DNA of 64,000 nucleotides, taken from NCBI RefSeq assembly GCF_017901135.1, contig NZ_CP072801.1, positions 1,674,001 through 1,738,000 of the forward strand. Reading direction: 5' to 3'. A program made the position numbers and the translations under genes. Positions 53,193 to 60,913 of this stretch are shown here, piece by piece. Each line of letters begins with the position of its first letter. Positions within the stretch are counted from its first letter, which is position 1. The notes below the pieces were generated by a model. The model had not been told where the DNA came from. It ran no database searches and was given only the letters and a program-made list of their open reading frames with translations. The stretch comes from Thiothrix litoralis. Lineage in GTDB: Bacteria > Pseudomonadota > Gammaproteobacteria > Thiotrichales > Thiotrichaceae.

Positions 53193-54436
53193 AATTGCCG
53201 TTCCTGTTCGGCGATACCTGCCAGCACTGCCGTTTTCACGGCTTCGGACTGAAAGCTGCCCGATTCAGCCAACGGTTTAAACGTATTGACTGCTGGCACA
53301 TTTTTGTCATAGCTCCCACTGACAACACCCAACGATTGGCTAAACCAGTCTTTCACCATCGTGGCATCCGCGTCAGTAGCTTTGGCTTGCGACCACTTGA
53401 GCAGTTCCTTTGCTCCGGCATCAGTACCTGCCATCCCTAACAATGCCCCTGCACTGGCTTGAAATGCAGGGCTATCGGGCTGGCTAGTGTTGAGGTATTT
53501 GTTTAAGACGGGGATAGCCCCCTCATCATGCAGCCGCGTACTGATTATGCTACCCAGAGAGGTACGGGTTTTGGTATCCGTTGCATCATTGTTAAGGTGG
53601 GAAAACAGAAATTCAGCATTCACCGCGCCGCCTTCCGTAGCGATGGCGCTTGCCAGCAAGCTACGCTGTACGTCTGCACTGCTGTCATTGGCACTCGCCG
53701 TCGTGCTGACACTTTGCACATTGTTCCATGCTGATTGCAGGGTATCACCAATAGGGGATAATGCCTGATGACGGCTTGCATCCCATTGGGAAATGCTGCG
53801 GGTACTAATCAACCCCCTCAGCACATCATAACCTTCTAGCTCCAACCCTTGCCCTATCATGGCTTGGGCAATGCCTACCACGGGAGCTGTGCCAATTTCC
53901 CCCAGAAGGATTGCGACACCACTCAGGGTTGTGCTGTCGGTGGCATTCAGGGTAAGGTTACGCAGCGTGTCATACATCGGGTCATCATCGGGGAGTTGCT
54001 GGATTTTTTCTGCCAATAGCTTGTTTACAATATCCGCTTTGCCGTCACCGTTTGCTTCAGTTGCTTGCCAAACGGACAACAGTTCACCGACTGATTGTTG
54101 TTGCAAGGATGCGCTGTATACCTCCATTTCACAGGTTTTGCGCATGTCTTCGGGTATGGCATCTGCCTTGCAAATATCGGGAGTTTCCGCAACTGTTGCT
54201 TTATAGTTGGGGTCTGATGGCCAATACCCGTTTACCAAGGCAGGTTCTGGTTCTGCTTCATGGGTGGTTGCTACTGCCATATTTGATGATGCCATCGAAT
54301 GATAATTACTGACCGCTGCCGATGCAGTTACTGTGGTTAAAGCGTTTGTTTCGTTACCACGGTCAAGGCTGGCGTAATACGCCACCCCCGCCATCACCCC
54401 CAAAGAAAGGGTAATGGCAAGATGGATTTTCTTCAT
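53168..54436 (-). CDS. Exported helical-repeat-like protein, unknown function
   Basis: 422 residues. An N-terminal signal or anchor (KKIHLAITLSLGVMAGVAYYA) precedes a mature part that is mostly helical and resembles HEAT/ARM-type solenoids (for example LAEKIQQLPDDDPMYDTLRN, ALLGMAGTDAGAKELLKWSQ). One Cys pair (ICKAD, KTCEME) lies in the first third. Third gene of an operon with the lipoprotein (4-bp overlap) and the lipase-like protein. Not recognised; partner-binding or lipase-chaperone roles are speculative, although the size, N-terminal anchor and position next to a lipase-like gene are reminiscent of lipase-specific foldases. Confidence 0.65.
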   Translation of the reverse strand: MKKIHLAITLSLGVMAGVAYYASLDRGNETNALTTVTASAAVSNYHSMASSNMAVATTHEAEPEPALVNGYWPSDPNYKATVAETPDICKADAIPEDMRKTCEMEVYSASLQQQSVGELLSVWQATEANGDGKADIVNKLLAEKIQQLPDDDPMYDTLRNLTLNATDSTTLSGVAILLGEIGTAPVVGIAQAMIGQGLELEGYDVLRGLISTRSISQWDASRHQALSPIGDTLQSAWNNVQSVSTTASANDSSADVQRSLLASAIATEGGAVNAEFLFSHLNNDATDTKTRTSLGSIISTRLHDEGAIPVLNKYLNTSQPDSPAFQASAGALLGMAGTDAGAKELLKWSQAKATDADATMVKDWFSQSLGVVSGSYDKNVPAVNTFKPLAESGSFQSEAVKTAVLAGIAEQERQLQPPPSGQ

Positions 54437-55035
54437 TTCGGACAGCCTCCGCTGGAATATTCCAGACAGTCACACAGCGATTCACGCGGCGGGGGGACAG
54501 GTTGACTTGTCAGCGGGTCGTACATGACGTACAGTTTTGAATGGTAAATGCCCATTTCAATTAATCCATCAACCGTATACTCTGAACTATCCCTCCCCCA
54601 TTTTCGCTTGGCGGCTTTGTAAATATCAACGGCCTTACAGGTAGCTATATCCGGCAACAAGCCTCCAACTCCAGTGCTGTTCTTGCTCAATGCATATTCC
54701 CGAACCAAAGTATAGGCAGGATCATTACCTCCACTGTCCCTTAAACGAAAACCCATCGCCTCTTTAATATTGTTAAGCTTGTAATCCATATCCAGCGACC
54801 TTTTTTCTGCTTCCACAGGAAGTCTTTCGTATCCCTGCTTCCACATAAGAAAGAGTTCAGAGGCTGACTTTCCTTGAGACCAGCGGATGTCGGGTTTCTG
54901 AAACTGCATAGGCTTACTAGTATCCGCAATGCTACGCCCACCGTCTACACCCCACACATGACCCGGCTGGGAGCAAGCCGACAAGCCAAACACAACCCCC
55001 AACATAACGATGCTACTAACGATCAATGTTTTCAT
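54433..55035 (-). CDS. Lipoprotein of unknown function
   Basis: 200 residues. Lipobox GLSAC after MKTLIVSSIVMLGVVF; several Cys near the end (LCDCLEYSSGGCPK). AAGGAG is properly spaced for ATG at 55035, so the in-frame start at 55053 is rejected. It overlaps the next gene by 4 bp and begins 14 bp after the lipase-like gene. No recognised domain. Confidence 0.75.
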   Translation of the reverse strand: MKTLIVSSIVMLGVVFGLSACSQPGHVWGVDGGRSIADTSKPMQFQKPDIRWSQGKSASELFLMWKQGYERLPVEAEKRSLDMDYKLNNIKEAMGFRLRDSGGNDPAYTLVREYALSKNSTGVGGLLPDIATCKAVDIYKAAKRKWGRDSSEYTVDGLIEMGIYHSKLYVMYDPLTSQPVPPPRESLCDCLEYSSGGCPK

Positions 55036-55049
55036 TTTGAACTCCTTGT

Positions 55050-56453
55050 TCACATGCTAGAAATGGCTGAACGGATGGCGTTAATCACTGCTGCATTACC
55101 CGTTTCATTAACATGGTGTGTTTTACTGACAGGATAATTGGTCGGCGGGTTACTGGCTGGCAATTTCAATTGCGACCAAATATGCACTATTCCATCACTG
55201 TCAGCGCTGAGTCCAGACTGCCCTGATTTTAGGCTAAATCCGCTAAGAACAAAATTACGGGTGGAATCTGGCAACTTCCACGGTGTTGCCATCGTCATCA
55301 GTCCCCATGCTGGGGTCAGCAGGTCAATACCCGCCCACGGACGACCATCCCACCCAATCACTTGACCCAGCGGAACACCAGTCGATGTGACCGTAGCGGT
55401 TTTTACCCACGATGGCAAACTGTATTGGTTCAGTGAATTCAGTTGCGACGAACCAATGGCGAGATAGCCAATGGTGGGGCTGCCAAGATCAGTTCCAGCC
55501 GCAGCCGCTGCTGTTGCTTGCTGCCATGCCTGATCACGGTCGCGTTCTGAGGGTTGACCATTCGGCCCCGGCGTAGCGCAATATTGCGATAGCACTCCAT
55601 CTCCCGTTGGGCAACTGCCCCATCCTTTCGGTCTTGGGTTGCTAACCAACCATTGTTGTATCCTACCAAACACGCTGCCTTGATTCGGTGTACCAATTTG
55701 TACCACGCCTTTTACTTTGCTAATGATGGGAGCATTTCCAACAAAGGCTGCCCTTGCTGCCAAACCGCCTCGGCTATGCCCAACCAGTACAAAAGAACCA
55801 ATGCCGGGGTAGCCTGCTTGGATGTTTTGCAATGTCTGGGTCACTTCCGCGCCCAATTCAGAGAAGGTTAGAGCATCACCATTCTTCCAAGTTTGAGGAA
55901 CATTGGTTCGCACATTAAGTATTTTGTCCCTTGATGCAGCCCCCAATCTGAAGCATCGAACCGCATCCGCGTCCCTCTTCTGATTTGGCTTTTCTGTGGC
56001 AGACAGGGATGTACATTTCCCGCTAAAGCCCAGCTTTATCATGTCTGCTTCCACCGCACCCCAAGTGCTAATATCCGAGTTCATCCCATGCAGCAGTAGG
56101 ACTGCGGTACTTTTGGCAAATTTAGCATAAATGCGGGGCTGGCGTGTGGCTGCCTTCAAAACAGCGCGAGGAATGACACACTGAGTCTTAGCTGGATCAC
56201 AACGGTTAAGGAAATTCAGGGTATCCCAGCCTGTAAAATTCGTGCCAGCTTTGGGGAATGCAGTAACAATAGCATTGAGAACATTGCCATTACTATCACG
56301 TTGCTCCTTAATTTCCAACCCGCCAAGAGCCGGATCATAATCCCCCACCAAGGATACACTGTCGATGCGAATTACCAGCTCCTGTGCTTGCGTACCGGAA
56401 GCCATCAACCCAAGCAGCAACGCACTAACGAAACGAGATTGTGAAATTTTCAT
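55050..56453 (-). CDS. Secreted alpha/beta hydrolase (lipase/PGAP1-like)
   Basis: 467 residues. A signal peptide (FVSALLLGLMASGTQA) is followed by a small beta domain with an internal Cys pair (LNRCDPAKTQCVIPRA, about 85-105) and an alpha/beta-hydrolase core: the oxyanion loop VLLLHGMNSDISTWG and nucleophile elbow FVLVGHSRGGLAARAA (Ser about 227); the catalytic His is probably near the C-terminus (SKTHHVNETGN). Likely an extracytoplasmic esterase or lipase. First gene of the three-gene operon lying between the two mfd 3' copies. Confidence 0.82.
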   Translation of the reverse strand: MKISQSRFVSALLLGLMASGTQAQELVIRIDSVSLVGDYDPALGGLEIKEQRDSNGNVLNAIVTAFPKAGTNFTGWDTLNFLNRCDPAKTQCVIPRAVLKAATRQPRIYAKFAKSTAVLLLHGMNSDISTWGAVEADMIKLGFSGKCTSLSATEKPNQKRDADAVRCFRLGAASRDKILNVRTNVPQTWKNGDALTFSELGAEVTQTLQNIQAGYPGIGSFVLVGHSRGGLAARAAFVGNAPIISKVKGVVQIGTPNQGSVFGRIQQWLVSNPRPKGWGSCPTGDGVLSQYCATPGPNGQPSERDRDQAWQQATAAAAAGTDLGSPTIGYLAIGSSQLNSLNQYSLPSWVKTATVTSTGVPLGQVIGWDGRPWAGIDLLTPAWGLMTMATPWKLPDSTRNFVLSGFSLKSGQSGLSADSDGIVHIWSQLKLPASNPPTNYPVSKTHHVNETGNAAVINAIRSAISSM

Positions 56454-56778
56454 ATAAAACCCCTATTTTGAAAATTATTACCCATGAGAACACCAAAATA
56501 TTTACACAAAAAATTTTACATATTTTTTTGCATTGCATAATTTATTTCAAAAAAAGTCAGACAACCACGAACGAAGCTTCCTTTGAGAAAAGTCAGCCTT
56601 GAACGGAATGAGATAAGTTTTGCCAGCCCCCTGTAGCCCCTACTGTTATCTTCATAATCTAATTCTATCAATAATTCATTTTTTTTTTCAACACATCATT
56701 ACTAAATTTACATCTTTTCATTAATATTTCTATAGATTGAATTTTCCACCTTGACTTTTTCGTTTAGTGCCGCCAAGC
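56454..56778. other. AT-rich non-coding stretch before mfd copy B
   Basis: 325 bp, strikingly AT-rich compared with mfd, without a convincing ORF. It holds the promoter region of the lipase operon (minus strand). The final few bases before 56779 contain a small GCCGCC/GGCGGC inverted repeat at the junction with the duplicated mfd sequence. Confidence 0.6.
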
Positions 56779-58126
56779 ACTGGCGGCGCTCGCGTCCGGC
56801 AAGATCGACATCGTGATCGGTACGCACAAGCTGTTGCAGGATGATGTGCATTTCAAGCAACTGGGGCTGGTGATTATCGACGAGGAACACCGCTTCGGGG
56901 TGCGCGACAAGGAGCAGATGAAAAAGCTGCGTGCCAATGTCGATATGTTGACCATGACCGCCACGCCGATTCCGCGCACGCTGAATATGTCGCTGTCGGG
57001 CTTGCGCGATTTGTCGATCATTGCCACCCCGCCGACGCAACGCCACGCGATCAAAACTTTCGTGTGCGAGTGGAACAAGACCATCATTCAGGAGGCGTGT
57101 GCGCGGGAATTGTCACGTGGCGGGCAGGTGTACGTGCTACACAATGAGGTCAAAACCATTGCCAATGTGGAAGCGGAATTGACCGCGATGTTGCCCGGCG
57201 TGACGGTGCGCCATGCCCACGGGCAGATGCGGGCGAATGAGCTGGAAAACATCATGAGCGACTTTTACCACCAGCGTTTCCAGATTCTGATTGCGACCAC
57301 CATCATTGAAAGCGGCATCGACGTGCCGACCGCCAACACGATTTTGATCAACCGCGCCGACAAACTGGGGCTGGCGCAATTGCACCAGTTGCGCGGGCGG
57401 GTCGGGCGTTCGCACCACCGCGCTTACGCCTATTTGATTGCGCCGCCGAAATCCGCGCTCACGCCGGATGCGGTCAAGCGGCTGGAAGCGATTGAATCGC
57501 TAGAAGAACTGGGGGTCGGCTTCACGCTGGCGACGCACGATCTGGAGATTCGCGGCGCGGGCGAATTGCTCGGCGAAGGGCAAAGCGGGCAGATTCAGGA
57601 AATCGGTTTCAACCTCTACAACGACTTGCTGGAACGCGCCGTGAAGGCGTTGAAGTCCGGCAAAGTGCCGGAATTGAGCGCCACCAGCCGCCGCACCACG
57701 GTGGAATTGGGTGCGCCTGCGCTGATTCCGGACGATTATTTGCCGGATGTCCATGCGCGGCTGATCCTCTACAAACGCATTGCCAGCGCGGAATCGCAGG
57801 CGGCACTGGACGAATTGCGGGTGGAAATGATCGACCGCTTCGGGCTGCTGCCAGAGCCAACCAAGACGCTGTTCAGCGTTACGCGGGTCAAGCTGCTGGC
57901 ACAGGAACTGAGCATCCGCAAGCTGGATATGCACATCAAGGGCGGGCGGATTATCTTTGACGACAAACCAAATATTGACCCGATGAAGGTGATTACCCTG
58001 ATCCAGAAACGCCCGTGGGTGTTTAAACTGGATGGGCAGGATAAGTTACGGTTTGAGGTGGAATTGCTGACGGTGGAGGAGCGGGAGGAGTGGGTGGTTA
58101 AGTTGATGGGGGAGATTGGAAGTTGA
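56779..58126 (+). pseudogene. Second, 5'-truncated copy of mfd
   Basis: Encodes the last roughly 450 residues of Mfd: the second half of the translocase (LVIIDEEHRFG onward) and the C-terminal domain. Compared with the intact gene I count six amino-acid differences in 437 aligned residues, three of them in the last 16. It lacks the P-loop, the RNA-polymerase-binding region and any start signal, so it cannot replace Mfd. The open frame, still undamaged, points to a recent duplication or ongoing gene conversion with copy A. Confidence 0.9.
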
Positions 58127-58438
58127 TACAAAAAAATTGAATACGGTTAAGCTGCTGGGAGGTGGCCAAATCGGTTGGCAACGCAATGTCGGTCAAATCG
58201 GTGGTGGTGGTCAGCTCGTTCATTCATCAAGCATAGCTCAGACCGTGGCAGTTGCAAGCTCGTGAACAGTTACGTCATATTGACGTTATACCAATGCTAA
58301 ATGAGAATTCGGTAAAGTTACACTATCCTCAGATACTCTAACGCAGGAAAGTTCAAGAACAACACAAGAGACATCGTTGCTTGTTGCTCTCACAAGTAAT
58401 ACCATAAAGGTCTTACTTACATATAAAGCGTATATGCC
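58127..58438. other. Intergenic region after mfd copy B
   Basis: 312 bp with no convincing gene. A short open stretch rich in Gly and Ser codons runs from about 58135 to 58260 but has no start signal or recognisable product. The last part holds the promoter of the AbrB/PIN operon, with an inverted repeat at 58420-58436. Confidence 0.6.
58420..58436 (+). promoter_or_regulatory. Candidate operator of the AbrB/PIN operon
   Basis: CATATA-AAGCG-TATATG, a perfect 6-bp inverted repeat ending 2 bp before the antitoxin ATG and overlapping the likely -10 or ribosome-binding region. Autoregulation by the AbrB-like antitoxin is expected from the family. No Shine-Dalgarno is visible, so the transcript may be nearly leaderless. 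Confidence 0.5.
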
Positions 58439-58663
58439 ATGAGAGTAACCACTAAAGGACAAGTCACTATTCCTAGAAATATCAGAGAGATACTAGGAAT
58501 TTCCCCTGAAACTGAGATCGACTTCAGAGAAGAAAATGGACGATTCTATATCGTCAGGGTTGATGAACCGACAATCACAAGAAAATTTCACAAGTTTAGG
58601 GGTATAGCAACGGCTAAAATGTCGACAGATCAGATCATGGGTCTTACAAGGGAATCATCATGA
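58439..58663 (+). CDS. AbrB-family antitoxin
   Basis: 74 residues. AbrB/MazE-like DNA-binding fold (MRVTTKGQVTIPRNIREILG then IDFREENGRFYIVRV) and a C-terminal toxin-binding tail. Overlaps the PIN toxin by 4 bp (ATGA). AT-richer codon use than the mfd copy next to it, suggesting acquisition. Confidence 0.9.
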   Translation: MRVTTKGQVTIPRNIREILGISPETEIDFREENGRFYIVRVDEPTITRKFHKFRGIATAKMSTDQIMGLTRESS

Positions 58664-59064
58664 ACGGTGTTTTTGTAGACTCATGCGTGTTGCTTGATTT
58701 ATTTACAGATGATCCTAACTGGGCAGATTGGTCAGAGAATGTTCTTGAGAGGTACAGCAAGACAAATACATTATATATTAACTCCATTGTTTACACAGAA
58801 GTCTCGATTGGATTCGATAAAATCGAAGAGGTAGAGGCTGCCATATCTGAGCTTGGCATCAAAGTATTGGAAATGCCGAGAGAAGCATTGTTTTTGACTG
58901 GAAAAGTGTTTCTACAATACAGAAGAAATAAAGGCACAAAAAAATCACCTCTGCCTGATTTCTTCATTGGCGCACACGCTACTGTCTCTCAGTTTGAGTT
59001 AATAACTAGAGACTCCGCTAAATATAATACTTACTATCCGCAACTTAAACTCATTAAACCATGA
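58660..59064 (+). CDS. PIN-domain toxin, VapC-like
   Basis: 134 residues. VFVDSCVLLDLFTDD supplies the first Asp; SIVYTEVSIGFD the Glu; LPDFFIGAHATV the second Asp; LITRDSAKY the last. Predicted RNase. Overlaps both the antitoxin before it and the sulfotransferase-like gene after it (4 bp each), so all three are probably on one transcript. Confidence 0.9.
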   Translation: MNGVFVDSCVLLDLFTDDPNWADWSENVLERYSKTNTLYINSIVYTEVSIGFDKIEEVEAAISELGIKVLEMPREALFLTGKVFLQYRRNKGTKKSPLPDFFIGAHATVSQFELITRDSAKYNTYYPQLKLIKP

Positions 59065-59792
59065 CACAACCCCATTCCCGAATCTTCCTACTCAGCCACA
59101 TGCGTGCCTACAGCAGTTTGCTAGGGCATATTATCGGCTCACACCCGCGTATCAATGGCTATTACGAAATGCACCAAAGCTACCTCAGCGACGCTGATTT
59201 AGCCCAGCAAATCGCGGACTACAGCCAACACGACAGCTTAAAATCCGACAGTCACTATCAGTTTGATAAACTGCTGCACAACGATTACCAACTGAATGTA
59301 AGCCTGCCCGCGTTACAAAATGCCGTCATCTTTCTTGCGTTACGCCAACCTGAGCCAACCATTAAAAGCATCATCAAGTTATTTCGGCAAAAATCCAGCG
59401 ATGACTTGTATGCACAACCCACTGGCGCAACCGACTATTACCTCGAACGGCTGCAAACCCTTAGCAACTTCGCCCAGCAACACCCACAACGTTATTACTA
59501 TTTTGATACCGAAAAAGTCTGTACTGACACTGACCGCTTATTAAGCCAGTTACAGCAATGGATAGGAATGGCCGAACCGTTATCGCCTGAATACGGTAGC
59601 TTTGCCAAAACGGGCGTAGCCGGTGCGGGGGATACCTCACCCCTCATTCATACCGGCAAAATATTACCGGATTTTCAGGAAGCGGTGGATGATGTGGTGT
59701 TAGATGCGACGTTATTGCAACAAGCAGAACAGACCTACCAACACTGCCGCCAGCAACTCATTGATAATGCGTTGGATAGCCTGTTTATTTAA
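59061..59792 (+). CDS. Sulfotransferase-like protein
   Basis: 243 residues. The N-terminal IFLLSHMRAYSSLLGHIIGSHP resembles the PAPS 5'-phosphate-binding loop of sulfotransferases, although the usual Arg-Ser-Gly-Thr is replaced by Met-Arg-Ala-Tyr-Ser-Ser. IFLALRQPEPTIKSII matches the 3'-phosphate region (Arg then Ser). Substrate unknown. It overlaps the PIN toxin stop by 4 bp, an odd partner for a toxin-antitoxin pair. Confidence 0.7.
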   Translation: MTQPHSRIFLLSHMRAYSSLLGHIIGSHPRINGYYEMHQSYLSDADLAQQIADYSQHDSLKSDSHYQFDKLLHNDYQLNVSLPALQNAVIFLALRQPEPTIKSIIKLFRQKSSDDLYAQPTGATDYYLERLQTLSNFAQQHPQRYYYFDTEKVCTDTDRLLSQLQQWIGMAEPLSPEYGSFAKTGVAGAGDTSPLIHTGKILPDFQEAVDDVVLDATLLQQAEQTYQHCRQQLIDNALDSLFI

Positions 59793-59911
59793 TCATGACT
59801 TCCACTTTTTTTACACAATTCAATCATATTTCGTGCGTGATTTAGCCGTATCGTTACACCTGTTGAAAGGGAAAACACTTTCACCTAACAGTAACTAACC
59901 GGAGTGATACC

Positions 59912-60298
59912 ATGAAAAAGATTAACTTATTCTCAAGCGCACTGATCGCAGGCGTATTGTTTGCTTCTTCTGCGGCAATGGCAGCACCACAAGGCCACTT
60001 TCAACGTGTGGATGTCAACATCCCCAGATTGGACATGCGTATTGATGCTGGCGTCAAAAGCGGCAAACTGACCCGGACTGAAGAACGCCAACTGCGTACC
60101 GAACTGCGTCGCCTAGGTTCCGCCGTGAAACTGGCGAAAAAAGACCACCAAGTAACCAGAATTGAACGTGTCAAGTTGGAACGCAAAGAAGCGGCCTTGA
60201 ACAGGCACATCACTAAACTGGCTAACAACAAGGCAGTTGTCAAAAAAGCTAACAAGCATAAGCAACATCATCAGATGCCAAATGCACAGCATAAATAA
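59912..60298 (+). CDS. Small basic periplasmic protein
   Basis: 128 residues. Signal peptide ending AAMA; the mature protein is helical and very basic (SGKLTRTEERQLRTELRRLG ... ERVKLERKEAALNRHI) with a His/Lys-rich C-terminus (KHKQHHQMPNAQHK). CGGAG precedes the ATG. Similar short periplasmic helical proteins occur widely in proteobacteria without known function. Strong terminator downstream. Confidence 0.75.
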   Translation: MKKINLFSSALIAGVLFASSAAMAAPQGHFQRVDVNIPRLDMRIDAGVKSGKLTRTEERQLRTELRRLGSAVKLAKKDHQVTRIERVKLERKEAALNRHITKLANNKAVVKKANKHKQHHQMPNAQHK

Positions 60299-60374
60299 CC
60301 GTTTGCGAAAGGGCTAAGCAAAAGGGGGGCTGGGGTAACAACAAGTTTGAGGGCTGATGGATAATTGGGGCTAA

Positions 60375-60409
60375 GGGTCAACCAACGCAAGTCGGTTGAC
60401 CCTTTTTTT
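60375..60409 (+). terminator. Strong Rho-independent terminator
   Basis: GGGTCAACC / GGTTGACCC 9-bp stem, 10-nt loop, seven T residues; plus strand, after the small basic periplasmic protein. Confidence 0.95.
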
Positions 60410-60426
60410 GTAGGCGGGTAAAGCGC

Positions 60427-60879
60427 TTATTTCTTCGCAGGTGCTGGCGCAGCCACTGCTTCACCAACGGCTGGTGTCGCTTCAATTTTCAGCTTTTCAG
60501 CCGCGCCATCACAATAGCTCCACGTCGCTTCCCAACGGGCAGGGAAACCTTTATCGAGGAACTTGATCTGGTAACGCCCCCAGTACTTGGTCATTTTGCC
60601 ATAAATGCCAGGGCGCTCGGTGGTACATTCGACCTTTGCATTGTTTTCTGCCCAGTAACCATCATACGTACCACGGTTCTGGTAAACCTTGGCAAGACCC
60701 ACGATGTAGATCACACCCGGATCTTCTGCCGAGCCGTAAGCGAACACGGCGGTTGGGCCGATTTCATCCGCGTATACAATCCGGCCTACATTGGTGTTCC
60801 AGACTTCATCGGCAACCGCGTTACCGCCAGTCATCAACAATGCTGCCAGCCCTAGTGCTTTAAAACCATTCAATTTCAT
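60427..60879 (-). CDS. Exported protein of unknown function
   Basis: 150 residues. Signal peptide ending NAVA; the mature protein is beta-rich with two Cys (VECTTE, WSYCDG) and many Trp/Tyr, ending in an Ala/Pro tail (AVAAPAPAKK). GAGAGGG is placed for ATG at 60879; the longer in-frame reading from 60963 overlaps pepN and is rejected. Not recognised. Lies 34 bp downstream of pepN on the same strand. Confidence 0.75.
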   Translation of the reverse strand: MKLNGFKALGLAALLMTGGNAVADEVWNTNVGRIVYADEIGPTAVFAYGSAEDPGVIYIVGLAKVYQNRGTYDGYWAENNAKVECTTERPGIYGKMTKYWGRYQIKFLDKGFPARWEATWSYCDGAAEKLKIEATPAVGEAVAAPAPAKK

Positions 60880-60913
60880 ACTATGCCCTCTCTCATTAAA
60901 TACAGTCGCTGCA

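Noticed and set aside
58135-58260. Gly/Ser-rich short ORF after mfd copy B
   Set aside because: It has no start codon context, no Shine-Dalgarno and no recognisable product; it looks like chance reading in intergenic DNA.
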